DNA of 64,000 nucleotides from Acetobacteraceae bacterium. Its GTDB lineage: Bacteria > Pseudomonadota > Alphaproteobacteria > Acetobacterales > Acetobacteraceae. Positions 29,547 through 49,025 of this stretch are shown one piece after another. The notes under the pieces were generated by a model that made no database searches, had not been told where the DNA came from, and saw only the letters and a program-made list of their open reading frames with translations. A program made the translations under genes and the position numbers. The DNA lies in contig SHWL01000001.1 of assembly GCA_009693865.1 (NCBI GenBank), positions 1 to 64,000 of the forward strand. Direction: 5' to 3'. Numbering within the stretch: the stretch's first letter is position 1; each line of letters begins with the position of its first letter.

Positions 29547-30250
29547 CTCGCGCGCTGGTCATTGGCGGGCGTCGCGGAATTGGCGCCGCCGTGGTGCGAA
29601 CGCTGACGGAGCGGGGGTTTGAGGTCACGTTCACCTATCGCACCGATGCTAACGATCTACCAGCTACAGCGCTGAAGCTGGACCTCTCCGATCGCACCGA
29701 AGTCGAGACTTTCGCGAAGACGCTTGAGGACGGCCCGGCCTGGGATGCTCTGGTGCAGGTGGGTGGTACGACTTACGACGCGCTGGCGGCGATGATGGAC
29801 CAGGACAAGGCCGAGCAGGCCATGCAGGTTAATTATTTCGCGTTCACTCGCATCGCGCGCGCGGTGGTACGGCCGATGATGCGAGCACGAAATGGACGGA
29901 TCGTCGCGGTCGGATCGGTGATCGGCCAGGTCGCGAGCCAGGGTAATACGGCTTACGGCGCCACCAAGGCCGCGTTGCTGGCCTACGTGAAGGGCCTGGC
30001 GATCGAGAGCGCGCGGCGCGGGGTCACGGTGAATTACGTCGCGCCGGGCTTCGTCGATACTGAAATGATGGCGCCGTTCGCCGCACACCGCGCGGCGACA
30101 GAGGCGCGAGTTCCGGCCGGCAGGTACGCGAGACCCGAGGAAATCGCCGCCGTGGTCGGATTTCTGGTTTCGCCCGAGGCGGGCTACGTCAATGGCGCTT
30201 TCATCCCGGTGGACGGGGGGCTGACGGCGTCGGCCGGCATTCCGCGGTAA
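29543..30250 (+). CDS. SDR-family 3-oxoacyl-ACP reductase (FabG-like)
   Basis: GTG start overlapping previous TGA; GGRRGIGAAVV, AYGATKAALLAYVKGLA, NYVAPGFVDTEM, GAFIPVDGGLTAS. Confidence 0.85.
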   Translation: MTRALVIGGRRGIGAAVVRTLTERGFEVTFTYRTDANDLPATALKLDLSDRTEVETFAKTLEDGPAWDALVQVGGTTYDALAAMMDQDKAEQAMQVNYFAFTRIARAVVRPMMRARNGRIVAVGSVIGQVASQGNTAYGATKAALLAYVKGLAIESARRGVTVNYVAPGFVDTEMMAPFAAHRAATEARVPAGRYARPEEIAAVVGFLVSPEAGYVNGAFIPVDGGLTASAGIPR

Positions 30251-30486
30251 CCGGCTTCACGCAGCGCCAACGGGTCAGGAGGCTCGCCGGGCTTGCCCGG
30301 TCCCCGCCCAGATGCCAATCAGCGGCTTGGGATCATTGGACTATCGCGATTCCAACGACACCCCCTTGCAACGCGCGCACGCTCGGTGCATTGCTCCTCG
30401 ACAAGAAAATACCCTTGAATATACCGGGCAACCCACGCGACGCCCCGCCCCGCCCCGGGTTCCCAGATGCGTAAAGGAAGGATTGG

Positions 30487-31623
30487 ATGCGCCTCGCGGT
30501 GCTGAAGGAACGCCGTGTGCCGGAATCCCGGGTTGCCGCGACACCGGACACAGTCAAACGCCTTATCGGTCTCGGCCTGACCGTCGCCATCGAAACCAAC
30601 GCCGGAGCCTCCGCCTCCATCCCCGACTCGGAATTCTCCGCGGCCGGCGCGGAAATAGCCCCCAATCCAGCAGCGACCCTGGCGGGCGCCGGGATCGTCT
30701 TCGCGGTCCAGGCACCGCTGCCCGACGAGCGCGCATTGATCCCACGCGGTGCGTTGTTGATTTGCACGGCCGGCGCTTTCGCCGAAGCGGACCTCGTGCC
30801 GTCGCTGGCAATGGCCGGAATAGACACCGCGGCGATGGAGTTGCTGCCCCGTATTACCCGGGCGCAATCGATGGACGTATTGTCGAGCCAGGCAAACCTC
30901 GCGGGCTACCGCGCGGTGATTGAGGGCGCCTTCGCCTTCCAACGCGGGTTCCCCATGATGATGACGGCCGCGGGCACCGTTCCGCCGGCTCGGGTGTTCG
31001 TCATCGGCGCGGGCGTCGCCGGCCTGCAGGCCATCGCGACGGCCCGGCGTCTGGGCGCCATCGTCTCCGCCACCGATGTCCGGCCCGCGGCGAAGGAAGA
31101 AATCAAGTCTCTGGGCGCCAGCTTTGTGGGTGTCGAGGATGACGAAACCGCCGGCCAGACCGGTGCGTATGCCCGTGAGATGAGTGAGGCCTTTCGCCAA
31201 AAGCAGGCCGATCTCATGGCCGCCGCCGTCGCCAGGAACGACATGGTGATCTGTACGGCGCTGGTGATGGGCCGCAAGGCGCCGGTCATTGTCTCCAACG
31301 CGATGGTCGCGTCGATGAAGCCGGGCAGCGTGATCGTCGATCTGGCCTCTGACGCCGGCGGCAACTGCGAAGCGACGATGCCTGGTCACCGCGTCGACGT
31401 GAACGGCGTAACCATCCTCGGCTACAATAATTGGCCCAGTAGAATCCCGGTGGCGGCGTCGTCGCTGTATGCGAAGAATCTGCTGACCTTCCTGACCACG
31501 TTCTGGGACAAGGACGCGAACGCGCCCAAACTCCCGGACACGGACGACATCGTCAAAGGCGTCATGCTCACCCGGGGCGGTGCGATCGTCCACCCGAGCT
31601 TCCTGCCCTCCCAGGCCGCCTGA
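30487..31623 (+). CDS. pntAA: NAD(P) transhydrogenase subunit alpha part 1
   Basis: MRLAVLKERRVPESRVAATPDTVKRL, RVFVIGAGVAGLQAIATARRLGAIVSATDVRP. Confidence 0.94.
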   Translation: MRLAVLKERRVPESRVAATPDTVKRLIGLGLTVAIETNAGASASIPDSEFSAAGAEIAPNPAATLAGAGIVFAVQAPLPDERALIPRGALLICTAGAFAEADLVPSLAMAGIDTAAMELLPRITRAQSMDVLSSQANLAGYRAVIEGAFAFQRGFPMMMTAAGTVPPARVFVIGAGVAGLQAIATARRLGAIVSATDVRPAAKEEIKSLGASFVGVEDDETAGQTGAYAREMSEAFRQKQADLMAAAVARNDMVICTALVMGRKAPVIVSNAMVASMKPGSVIVDLASDAGGNCEATMPGHRVDVNGVTILGYNNWPSRIPVAASSLYAKNLLTFLTTFWDKDANAPKLPDTDDIVKGVMLTRGGAIVHPSFLPSQAA

Positions 31624-31644
31624 GCATCGGAGACCCGACCCGAC

Positions 31645-32034
31645 ATGAATCCAACACAGATCGCGGAAGAAGCACGACGGCTCGCGGAGCAGGCGACCGC
31701 GCTCGCCATGCACGCGCAGTCGATCACGGCCCAGGTGAACGGGGTGGCGACGGCGGTGGAGCCGTTTGTGTTCCTGCTGGCGATTTTCCTGATGGCCTGT
31801 TTCGTTGGATACTATGTGGTGTGGAACGTGACACCTGCGCTGCATTCGCCATTGATGGCGGTGACCAATGCAATTTCGTCGGTGATCATCGTGGGCGCGA
31901 TGCTCGCGACCGGACTGGGCACGTCGAACTGGTCGATCGCTTTCGGTTTCATCGCGGTCGTGCTTGCCTCGGTTAATATCTTCGGCGGGTTCGTGGTGAC
32001 GCAGCGCATGCTGTCGATGTTCAGAAGAAAGTAA
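31645..32034 (+). CDS. pntAB: NAD(P) transhydrogenase subunit alpha part 2
   Basis: [46 protein letters not shown]. Confidence 0.94.
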   Translation: MNPTQIAEEARRLAEQATALAMHAQSITAQVNGVATAVEPFVFLLAIFLMACFVGYYVVWNVTPALHSPLMAVTNAISSVIIVGAMLATGLGTSNWSIAFGFIAVVLASVNIFGGFVVTQRMLSMFRRK

Positions 32035-32046
32035 TAGGCAGCACCG

Positions 32047-33453
32047 ATGTCCGCCAGTCTCACCTCGCTCGCGTATTTGGTTGCCGCGGTACTTTTCATT
32101 CTGGCTTTGCGCGGCCTGTCGTCCCCGGTGACATCACGCCAGGGTAACCGGTTTGGGATGGTCGGCATGGGGATCGCCGGCGCGGCGACCCTGCTCCAGC
32201 ACGGCATGGGCCTTGGCGGTTTCGGGCTGATCGCCCTGGGGCTGATCATTGGCGGCACGACCGGCACGGTGCTGGCGCTACGGATTCAGATGACGGCGCT
32301 GCCGCAGTTGGTGGCGGCGTTCCATTCGCTGGTCGGTCTGGCGGCGGTATTCGTCGCGGCCGCCGCGTTGAATGCGCCTGAAGCCTTCGGCATTGGCTCG
32401 CGCGGCGCAATCCACATGCAGAGCCTGGTGGAAATGTCCCTGGGCCTTGGCATTGGCGCGATCACCTTTTCCGGCTCGCTGATTGCCTTCGCCAAGCTAC
32501 AGGCATTGATGAAGGGCGCCCCGATCACCTTCCAGGGGCAGCATTACCTGAATTTGGGCCTGGGGATTCTGCTGGCGGTCCTGATCCTGGCCTTCGTGCT
32601 CACGGGCGGCCATCAGGTGCTTTTCTGGATGGTGGCGCTGCTGGCGCTGACGCTGGGGTTCCTGATCATCATTCCGATCGGCGGGGCGGACATGCCGGTC
32701 GTGGTATCCATGCTCAACAGCTACTCCGGTTGGGCGGCGGCGGGGATTGGGTTCACCATCCAGAACCTCGCGCTGATCATTACGGGGTCCCTGGTGGGCG
32801 CATCGGGTGCGATCCTGTCCTACATCATGTGTAAGGGCATGAACCGGTCGATCGTCAACGTGCTTCTGGGCGGGTTCGGAACCGGGAGCGGGACCGCCGC
32901 GCCCGGTGGTCCGGCGGGCGACCGGACGGTGAGGAACGGCAACGCGGACGACGCGGCGTTCATCATGAAGAACGCGTCCAAAGTGATCATCGTCCCCGGC
33001 TACGGCATGGCGGTGGCGCAGGCCCAGCACGCGTTGCGGGAGATGGCGGATACGCTGAAGAAGGAAGGCGTGGAGGTAAAATATGCCATCCATCCTGTCG
33101 CCGGCCGCATGCCCGGCCACATGAACGTGCTGCTGGCCGAGGCGAACGTGCCCTATGACGAGGTGTTCGAGCTGGAGGAGATCAACAACGAATTCGCCAC
33201 CGCCGACGTCGTATATGTCATCGGGGCGAACGACGTGACCAACCCGGCGGCGAAGACCGATCCATCGTCGGCGATTTATGGGATGCCGATTTTGGATGTG
33301 GAGAAGGCGGCGACCGTGCTGTTCGTGAAGCGGTCGATGGCATCTGGTTATGCGGGCGTGGATAACGAGCTGTTCTTCCGGCCCAACACGATGATGCTGT
33401 TTGGCGACGCGAAAAAGATGACAGAGGAAATCGTGCAGGGGATGGCACATTGA
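32047..33453 (+). CDS. pntB: NAD(P) transhydrogenase subunit beta
   Basis: MPVVVSMLNSYSGWAAAGIGF, VIIVPGYGMAVAQAQHALREM, HPVAGRMPGHMNVLLAEA. Confidence 0.95.
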   Translation: MSASLTSLAYLVAAVLFILALRGLSSPVTSRQGNRFGMVGMGIAGAATLLQHGMGLGGFGLIALGLIIGGTTGTVLALRIQMTALPQLVAAFHSLVGLAAVFVAAAALNAPEAFGIGSRGAIHMQSLVEMSLGLGIGAITFSGSLIAFAKLQALMKGAPITFQGQHYLNLGLGILLAVLILAFVLTGGHQVLFWMVALLALTLGFLIIIPIGGADMPVVVSMLNSYSGWAAAGIGFTIQNLALIITGSLVGASGAILSYIMCKGMNRSIVNVLLGGFGTGSGTAAPGGPAGDRTVRNGNADDAAFIMKNASKVIIVPGYGMAVAQAQHALREMADTLKKEGVEVKYAIHPVAGRMPGHMNVLLAEANVPYDEVFELEEINNEFATADVVYVIGANDVTNPAAKTDPSSAIYGMPILDVEKAATVLFVKRSMASGYAGVDNELFFRPNTMMLFGDAKKMTEEIVQGMAH

Positions 33454-33544
33454 GCAGCGAAGCACGAAGGTTCCCCGCCGTTACGTGTGGTTTCGGATAT
33501 CAGCTTCTGTTCACCGGCAAGCGGCTGCCTGAATTCGGATGAAA

Positions 33545-34540
33545 TTAGCCGCCTTCTGGCGCGCCCCAACGCTTGATTATCCGGCTCCTGATCAACTGCG
33601 TCACCCCCCGGAGCAAATCGATGGCGGGCGCCGGAGATTCCCGGAGGCAATCGCGAACCAGACCGCGATCAAGCGGTATGCGGTCCTTGACCATCGCCAT
33701 TGCCGTGATCACAGTACCCGCCCTCTCATTGGCGGCCTTTCGCCGGATCTTGGCCCGGTGCTCCTCAGACAACGGCACAGTACGCAGGGCGAAGTTATAA
33801 TACCGTATCAAATCCCGTGAGACCCGTAGCGCCTTGTTAGATTTCCAATCTTCGACGATCGAAATATGCTCGGCGGCGTCGGCGCCGAACACCTCGACCC
33901 GGCTACTGAATACGACGGACGGCGACAAGGATGCGATGCTCATCCAGAAGGCCAGATCGTCGCAGATTCCGCACGATGGCTCAAATCTCAGGCCGCCAAA
34001 CACGTCCGCCCGGTAGACAGCGGAAGATGTCACAAAGGGAGATCGGTCGACCAGCAAGGACAGGTAATCGCCCTGAAGAGCAAAGATATCGCTTTGACCA
34101 TCAATCGGGTGATGCTCAGCAGACCTGAAACCGGCCGTTTCGAACAAGGTCGATCCGGTTCGCGGAAGCGAACCATCGGAAAAATAGATGTTGCCGTGCT
34201 TCTCCAGATTGGTGACTGCCCGCGCGATATGATCGGGCGTCCACAAATCGTCGGAATCGAGTAATGCAATCCAGGCGCCGCCAGCCGTTACCGCCGCCAG
34301 CCCGGTATTCCGCGCGGACGCCGGACCCGCATTGGGCTGCCGGATAACGGTGATGGCGTGGCGAAACCCTGGATCGATATCCAACAATTCGACGGCGGCG
34401 GGAATTGGCGATTCGTCGTCCACCACGATGACACGTATCTCCGGGGCGTCCCGCTGGTCGAAGACACCCCGCAAGGCACTGGACAACAGGCCGCGTATCC
34501 TTTGAAAAAATGGGATGATCACGACCACGTGTCGGGACAT
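33545..34540 (-). CDS. Glycosyltransferase family 2
   Basis: VVVIIPFFQRIRGLLSSALRGVFDQ, NAGPASARNTGLAAVTAGGAWIALLDSDDLW; internal start MSRHVVV chosen. Confidence 0.88.
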   Translation of the reverse strand: MSRHVVVIIPFFQRIRGLLSSALRGVFDQRDAPEIRVIVVDDESPIPAAVELLDIDPGFRHAITVIRQPNAGPASARNTGLAAVTAGGAWIALLDSDDLWTPDHIARAVTNLEKHGNIYFSDGSLPRTGSTLFETAGFRSAEHHPIDGQSDIFALQGDYLSLLVDRSPFVTSSAVYRADVFGGLRFEPSCGICDDLAFWMSIASLSPSVVFSSRVEVFGADAAEHISIVEDWKSNKALRVSRDLIRYYNFALRTVPLSEEHRAKIRRKAANERAGTVITAMAMVKDRIPLDRGLVRDCLRESPAPAIDLLRGVTQLIRSRIIKRWGAPEGG

Positions 34541-34705
34541 CGTGTTCCTCGGCTGTGCTGCCACCTGCTACCATTACCGCGCCAATCTGGCGATTTCCAG
34601 CCGGGAGCCCAACGCTCACAGGTCTTGGGCCAGGCCGTCACATTGCGGCGAGCCTGGATAGCGGGTAGAAGCCATCGGCGATGTTGGGAATTACCGCGGC
34701 CCTTA

Positions 34706-36229
34706 ATGTCAATTGATACTCCAGCGCCCTCCCTGGCAGTTCGCATGGCGAAAGGGGCGGGGTGGATCATCGCGGGGCGGATGTGTTCGCGTGTGCTTGG
34801 CATCGTGAACACGATCATCCTGGTGCGGCTGCTGTCACCGGCGGATTTCGGACTGGTCGCGCTCGCCACCTCCCTGGCGGTATCGCTCGAAGCACTTGTA
34901 TCCGTTGGCGTCAACGACGCCCTGATACGCGAAACCGAGCCGGATCGCGCGCTGTACGACACCGGATTCACGATGAACCTGTTACGGTGTAGTTTCGTTT
35001 CCCTCGCCATCCTGGCGTGCGCGGTCCCGGCGGCACAATTTTTCGGCGACCCCAGATTAACGCCCCTGCTTCTGGTTGTCGCCGGCATGATCCTGATCAG
35101 CGGTTTCAGCAACATCGGTGTCGTTGAATTCAGGCGTAACCTGTCGTTCGACAAGGAATTCGTGATCGGAATGGTGCCTCGCATCGTGGGCATCCTGACA
35201 TCCATCGTCTGCGCTGTGATCTTCGCGAATTACTGGGCTTTGGTGGCCGGGCTCGTGAGCATGCGCGGACTTGCCCTGATCCTGACTTACTGGATGCATC
35301 CGTACCGGCCAGGGATAACATTGCGCGCGTGGCGGCGGATCATTGTGTTTTCGTTTTGGACGTGGCTGAGTTCAATCATTGGCATGATGAAAGAGCGGAT
35401 CGACGCGCTTGTGATCGGCAGAGTTCTTGGACCGGGGCCGGTCGGCATCTACGCGATTGGGCTGGAAATCGGCACCCTGGCATCGACCGAGTTGCTGGAG
35501 CCGCTCGCCACCGCGATGTTCTCCGGCTTCGCCGCCGGACGGCGGGAGGGTGCCGACAACGGCCAAGGCTTCTTCAAAGCGATCTCCGTCACGTTGATGC
35601 TGACGCTGCCAATCGGCATCGGAATCTCCCTGGTCGCCGCGCCTGTCATTAACCTTCTGTTCGGCACGCGCTGGTCGGAGGCGATTCTGTTGGTGCAGGT
35701 GTTCGCGTTACTTGGCGTGACAAGGCTCATTCCCTATTTCAGTTCGGTTTTGCTGTCGGCTCACGGCATGTTGCACACCCAATTTCGTATCTCCGCCATC
35801 GGGCTTTTCGTGCGCGTTGTCGTAATGCTGGCGCTGATCGGGCCTCTGGGCCTGATCGGGGCGCTTATCTCCGCGACCGCTTGCGCGATGGTGGAGGAAG
35901 TTCTGTACTTGGTGGTCACGTTTCATGTGTTCAAACTACGCACCATCGATCTGCTCCGGACGACATGGCGCAGCTTCCTGGCCGCCACCGTGATGGCGCT
36001 CGTGGTCTACGCCGAAGGCATAGGCTGGGCGCCCGCGTCCCATGAAACGGTGCCGCTGCTGGTCGATCAGGGGATCGCCGTGTCCTCCGGAGCCGCGACC
36101 TATTGCGGGGTCGTGCTGGCGATATGGTGGGTCTGTGGCCGTCCGGACGGAGCCGAAACGATGTTGCTTTCGATCATCAAAGATACCTGGCGCCACATGG
36201 CCAGCAATCCGCGTGGCCGGCGCGCCTGA
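34706..36229 (+). CDS. Lipopolysaccharide/oligosaccharide flippase (Wzx/PST family)
   Basis: AKGAGWIIAGRMCSRVLGIVNTIILVRLLSPADFGLVALATSL and many hydrophobic helices. Confidence 0.9.
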   Translation: MSIDTPAPSLAVRMAKGAGWIIAGRMCSRVLGIVNTIILVRLLSPADFGLVALATSLAVSLEALVSVGVNDALIRETEPDRALYDTGFTMNLLRCSFVSLAILACAVPAAQFFGDPRLTPLLLVVAGMILISGFSNIGVVEFRRNLSFDKEFVIGMVPRIVGILTSIVCAVIFANYWALVAGLVSMRGLALILTYWMHPYRPGITLRAWRRIIVFSFWTWLSSIIGMMKERIDALVIGRVLGPGPVGIYAIGLEIGTLASTELLEPLATAMFSGFAAGRREGADNGQGFFKAISVTLMLTLPIGIGISLVAAPVINLLFGTRWSEAILLVQVFALLGVTRLIPYFSSVLLSAHGMLHTQFRISAIGLFVRVVVMLALIGPLGLIGALISATACAMVEEVLYLVVTFHVFKLRTIDLLRTTWRSFLAATVMALVVYAEGIGWAPASHETVPLLVDQGIAVSSGAATYCGVVLAIWWVCGRPDGAETMLLSIIKDTWRHMASNPRGRRA

Positions 36230-36327
36230 GCCGCCTTACCCGATCGGCGCGATATGCCAGGGCGACGGCCATTAAACACTGGAACGGGCAGCACCGTCAG
36301 GCTCGAATAACGTCAACGTGACGCACG

Positions 36328-36365
36328 AAAAAGCTGGGGCCCCCTCGGGAGGCCGCCGGCTTTTT
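36328..36365 (-). terminator. Rho-independent terminator of rpoBC operon
   Basis: AAAAAGCTGG...CCGGCTTTTT palindrome with T-tract immediately 3' of rpoC. Confidence 0.7.
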
Positions 36366-36382
36366 CGGCTTCAGACCAGCCG

Positions 36383-40543
<4,161 letters not shown>

Positions 40544-40608
40544 GCGACCGATCCTTCAAAGTTGCGACAGCGGCCGCGCCGGAGTTTGCTCAGGCACGGC
40601 CACGTTCC

Positions 40609-44784
<4,176 letters not shown>

Positions 44785-44815
44785 GGATTATCCTGCCTGC
44801 CGTTGCGTTCAGCCA

Positions 44816-44927
44816 CACCCGGGGAACCGGGTGCCGTCGTCGGTCGAAAAAGCGTGACGGGGGCGGGAATCGTCTTGATTCCCACCCGTCACCGGATCGA
44901 ACCGGTCCGGGAGCCGCCTCCCGGACC
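44816..44927 (-). promoter_or_regulatory. Cluster of three hairpins in the rplL-rpoB intergenic region (possible attenuator/RNase III site)
   Basis: CACCCGGggaaCCGGGTG (44816-44833); GTGACGGG..GGGAATC gtctt GATTCCC..CCCGTCAC (44854-44892); GGTCCGGGAGccgcCTCCCGGACC (44904-44927). Confidence 0.6.
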
Positions 44928-44951
44928 AGAGCGTCATCGCCAAAAATCGCG

Positions 44952-45326
44952 TTACTTGACCTCCACGGTCGCGCCGGCGTCTTCCAGCATCTTCTTGATC
45001 TTCGCCACTTCGTCCTTGCCGATGCCTTCCTTGACGGCCTTCGGCGCGCCTTCGACCAGGTCCTTGGCTTCCTTCAGGCCGAGGCCGGTGATGGTGCGGA
45101 CTTCCTTGATGACGTTGATCTTCTTGTCACCGTGCGCGGTCAGCATGACGGTGAATTCGGTCTGTTCCTCGACCGGCGCGGCGGCCACGGCGACAGGCGC
45201 GGCCGCGGCGGCCACCGGGGCGGCAGCGGAGACGCCCCACTTTTCTTCAAGCAGCTTCGACAGCTCGGCGGCTTCCAGAACGGTCAGACCAGACAGCTCC
45301 TCAGCGAGTTTTTGTAGATCGGCCAT
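44952..45326 (-). CDS. rplL: 50S ribosomal protein L7/L12
   Basis: [50 protein letters not shown]. Confidence 0.97.
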   Translation of the reverse strand: MADLQKLAEELSGLTVLEAAELSKLLEEKWGVSAAAPVAAAAAPVAVAAAPVEEQTEFTVMLTAHGDKKINVIKEVRTITGLGLKEAKDLVEGAPKAVKEGIGKDEVAKIKKMLEDAGATVEVK

Positions 45327-45396
45327 TTTCTTTCGTCCTCAACAGTATCATAGAGTTATGGTTGGTTCCTCGCAAGCCGCCAGAAGCGGCCCACGA

Positions 45397-45921
45397 TTAA
45401 GCGGCGGCGGCTTCATCCTTTCTGGCGAAGGCCCCGAAGACCCTGGCGAGTTGCCCGCCCGGCGCCTGAAGGATGGCGGCGATCCGGGTCGCGGGGGTCG
45501 AAATCATCCCCAGCAGACCGGCCCGCAGCACATTCAGGCTCGGCAGATCGGCGAGCGCCTTGATCCCGTCAGCGTTCAGCATCCGGGCTCCAAGAGCTCC
45601 CCCAATCACTTCGAACTTCTCGTTGGTCCTGGCGAACTCGACGGCCGTCTTCGCCACCGATACCGGGTCGGCCGACCACGCGAGCGCGGTCGGGCCTTTC
45701 AGCATCGCGACGATACCGTCGAATCGGGTCCCTGCCAGAGCGAGATGGGCCAGCCGGTTTTTCGCGACTCTGTACGTCGATCCTGATGCCCGCATCTTGC
45801 GGCGCAAGTCCGAGGCCTCGGCGACCGTCAGTCCCCCATTTCGGGCGACCACGACCATCGTGGTGGCTTGCAACGCCAGATTGAGCTCAGCGACGAATTC
45901 GCGTTTTTCCGTACGGTCCAC
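45397..45921 (-). CDS. rplJ: 50S ribosomal protein L10
   Basis: VDRTEKREFVAELNLALQATTMVVVARNGGLTVAEASDLRRKMRASGSTYRVAKNRL; GTG start inferred. Confidence 0.93.
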   Translation of the reverse strand: MDRTEKREFVAELNLALQATTMVVVARNGGLTVAEASDLRRKMRASGSTYRVAKNRLAHLALAGTRFDGIVAMLKGPTALAWSADPVSVAKTAVEFARTNEKFEVIGGALGARMLNADGIKALADLPSLNVLRAGLLGMISTPATRIAAILQAPGGQLARVFGAFARKDEAAAA

Positions 45922-46260
45922 GCATCGTCTCCGTTTTGGTCCCCCACGGCGGATGCCGTGAGCAACCGGGTTGCCCAAGGACCGGAGCGGTGACCCGCCC
46001 GATCCGGTTCGCCTGTCCCGTGCCGTCCATCAGATCCCCCTGGCAGGTTCCCTGGAGGACGCCACCTCAAGCCGGAACCACCAAACTCATCGCCGGAGCG
46101 ATCAATCTGGCACCCCGTCTCCCACCCGCGGATCCGAAGATCCCTTAATATCCGCCTGAGGATAACGTGTGGTCTCGGACAGGTTCGGACGCCCAAGGCG
46201 ATAAGCCTTGACGTCCTGCCCACCGCCACCCGGAGCCGGTCCGGACAACGGCGTATCTTG
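45922..46260 (-). promoter_or_regulatory. Candidate L10 leader region between rplA and rplJ
   Basis: 339 bp untranslated gap upstream of rplJ with short hairpins; position matches known L10 autoregulatory leaders. Confidence 0.4.
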
Positions 46261-46953
46261 TTAAACGCCCAGTGAGCTGACTTCGACCTTGATGCCAGGT
46301 CCCATCGTGCTGCTGACGGCGGCGCCCTGCATGTAAGTCCCTTTCGCCCCTGTCGGGCGGGCCTTCTGCACCGCATCCGCCAGCGCGCGAGCATTTTCCA
46401 GCAGCTTCGCCTCGTCGAAGCTGACCTTGCCGATACCGGCATGGATGATGCCCGCCTTTTCGGCGCGGAATTCGACCTGCCCACCCTTGGCGGCCGTAAT
46501 GGCGTCCTTCACGTTCATGGTGACGGTGCCCAGACGGGGGTTCGGCATCAGGCCGCGTGGGCCAAGAATCTTTCCCAGACGGCCGACCAAACCCATCATG
46601 TCCGGTGTCGCGATGCAGCGGTCGAAGGCGATCTCGCCGGCCTGGATTTTCTCCGCCAGATCCTCGGCGCCGACGACATCCGCGCCAGCCGCCGTCGCCT
46701 CATCGGCTTTCGGCCCGCGAGCGAACACGCCCACGCGCACCGTCTTTCCGGTGCCGTTCGGGAGGTTGGTCAGCCCGCGCACCATCTGGTCGGCGTGGCG
46801 CGGATCGATGCCCAGGTTGAGCGAGAGCTCCACCGTTTCGTCGAACTTCGCCTTCGCGTTGGTCTTGATCAGGTGGATCGCCTCATCCAGCGTGTAGGAC
46901 TTGGTAGCATCGACGGCCGCATAGGCCGCCTTCAGACGTTTGCCCCGCTTCAT
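46261..46953 (-). CDS. rplA: 50S ribosomal protein L1
   Basis: [49 protein letters not shown]. Confidence 0.97.
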   Translation of the reverse strand: MKRGKRLKAAYAAVDATKSYTLDEAIHLIKTNAKAKFDETVELSLNLGIDPRHADQMVRGLTNLPNGTGKTVRVGVFARGPKADEATAAGADVVGAEDLAEKIQAGEIAFDRCIATPDMMGLVGRLGKILGPRGLMPNPRLGTVTMNVKDAITAAKGGQVEFRAEKAGIIHAGIGKVSFDEAKLLENARALADAVQKARPTGAKGTYMQGAAVSSTMGPGIKVEVSSLGV

Positions 46954-46956
46954 CGG

Positions 46957-47391
46957 TCAGCCCTCCACCACTGTCAGTCCCATCGACTTCGCGGAGCCGG
47001 CCAGCATGCGCATGGCGGCTTCGATGTCGTTGGCGTTCATGTCCTTCATCTTCACCTCGGCGATTTCCCGCAGTTGGGTCGTCGTGACCCGGCCAACCGT
47101 TGCACCCTTGCCGACGGTGGGGCTGCCCTTGTCGATCTTTGCCGCCCGTTTGAGAAAATACGTGTTCGGTGGGGTCTTGGTGATGAAAGTGAAGCTGCGG
47201 TCGGCGTAGGCCGTGATCACGACGGGAGTCGGTGTTCCCGGCTCCATATTTTGCGTGAAAGCGTTGAATTCCTTGACGAAATTCATGATGTTCAGGCCGC
47301 GTTGGCCCAACGCCGGTCCCACGGGCGGGGACGGGTTCGCCTTGCCGGCAGGTATCTGAAGCTTGATGTAACCGACGATTTTCTTCGCCAT
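46957..47391 (-). CDS. rplK: 50S ribosomal protein L11
   Basis: [44 protein letters not shown]; internal start in longer ORF. Confidence 0.97.
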   Translation of the reverse strand: MAKKIVGYIKLQIPAGKANPSPPVGPALGQRGLNIMNFVKEFNAFTQNMEPGTPTPVVITAYADRSFTFITKTPPNTYFLKRAAKIDKGSPTVGKGATVGRVTTTQLREIAEVKMKDMNANDIEAAMRMLAGSAKSMGLTVVEG

Positions 47392-47644
47392 GATCCCTGG
47401 TTCCTGTATCCTATGTGAACGCCGGGGACCGCGGTACCAACGACAACGGGCCGTCATAGATCGACGGCTTGGTGTCTCCCGCGTTCCAAGTGAGGGGGCG
47501 TATGTAGCGATGCCCCCCGGGCTTGTCCAGGGGCAATTTTCAGCCGCGCCATGGCCGTCCCTGGACGCTCCCCCCGGTTCAGAATATTCGGCCCCGCTCC
47601 GCGGTCCAGACAGAATACGAACCAGCCCAGGGGATGTTTCTGGG

Positions 47645-48871
47645 TCAGACGCGCGCCGCGATATGATCCGCGAGGCGGGCCGCGTCATCCCCGACACCGA
47701 ACAGGAATGAGGAACTCATCTGGGACAGGAATGGCAAACCGAGGAAATACAGGCCCGGCACATCGGTAACGCCCCCGCGGTGAACCGGCGCGCCGCGCAC
47801 GTCCAAAACGGGGACATCGATCCAACCGAAATCGAAGCCATACCCGGTCGCCCAAATAACCGTTCCAATACCGGCGGCCCGTAAATCCAGGCGCCGCATC
47901 GGTTCGGCGAGAGAAGCTGGGGCCGCCGTCATGACCCGCGCATCAGGATCCTCCAGCATGTCCAGGCCCACACGGGCGATATGCGCGTCCACGAAATCCA
48001 TGAATCCGAGAAACGCGGCATCGCCATGTGCCAGGTTTTCCAGCAGGTCCGGCGCGAACGCCATGATCCCATCCCGCGCCGCCTCCGCCCGCCCCAGAAG
48101 CACCACACCCTGGGCCGCGAAATTCCGAAAATCGATGGTATGGCCCCCATGAGCCCCCGTGTGCACCAGCGGCGACCGGTCTGGCCCGCGCTTATCAGCC
48201 GGAGTCTTGTCCATCCCCGTCTCGATCCACCACCAGACATGGTCGTGCCCGCGATACCGGCGCGGCGTCCGGCGATGCTTGCCAACTGAGAGATAGACCC
48301 GCCGACCCACTCGCATCAGTTCCTCAGCGATTTGCGCGCCAGAGGCCCCCGCGCCGACAACCAACACCGCGCCCTCCGGCAATTGGCCGGGATCGCGGTA
48401 ACTTCCGGCATGCAACTGGAGGACGCCGATCCCCTCGGGCAATAACGCGGGAACGATGGGGCGCTGGAAGGGGCCGGTGGCGACGACCACATTTCCTCCC
48501 TCAATCCGGCCACCGGACGTCTCGACCATGAAGCCAGCCGCGCCGTCGCTCCGCCGCAGCGCCGTTACCTCGACACCGCACCGCACTGGCGCGGCAATGA
48601 AGCTCGCATAGGCGGCGATGAAATCGACGATCTCGTCGCGCGAGGCGAAGCCGTCGGGGCCAGTGTGAGGCAACGGAAAATCCGGCAGCTGTACCAATGC
48701 GTTGGGAGTCTGAAACCGCAAACCGTCCCACCGCTCCGTCCGCCAGCGTTCGGCGATGCGATGCCGTTCCAAGACAAGATGCGGCCGGCCGCGCTTGCTG
48801 AGCTGGTGGCTCATGGTCAAACCCGCCTGACCGCCGCCAATGACCAGTGTCTCGACGTGCTCGACCTGCAT
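47645..48871 (-). CDS. Flavin-containing monooxygenase-like NAD(P)/FAD oxidoreductase
   Basis: [55 protein letters not shown]. Confidence 0.88.
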   Translation of the reverse strand: MQVEHVETLVIGGGQAGLTMSHQLSKRGRPHLVLERHRIAERWRTERWDGLRFQTPNALVQLPDFPLPHTGPDGFASRDEIVDFIAAYASFIAAPVRCGVEVTALRRSDGAAGFMVETSGGRIEGGNVVVATGPFQRPIVPALLPEGIGVLQLHAGSYRDPGQLPEGAVLVVGAGASGAQIAEELMRVGRRVYLSVGKHRRTPRRYRGHDHVWWWIETGMDKTPADKRGPDRSPLVHTGAHGGHTIDFRNFAAQGVVLLGRAEAARDGIMAFAPDLLENLAHGDAAFLGFMDFVDAHIARVGLDMLEDPDARVMTAAPASLAEPMRRLDLRAAGIGTVIWATGYGFDFGWIDVPVLDVRGAPVHRGGVTDVPGLYFLGLPFLSQMSSSFLFGVGDDAARLADHIAARV

Positions 48872-49025
48872 TGTCCCCTCGGATTGGTAGGTCACGCTAA
48901 CAAACCTCGCCCGGCGCTCAAATCTGAGCAGGCGACAAGGAGTATGAGCGTGCTCGATGAAGCGCCCCTTGTTCCACCACCACGCCCCCTGATACGAACA
49001 GCCTCCTCCGCCTTGAAGGCCCGCC

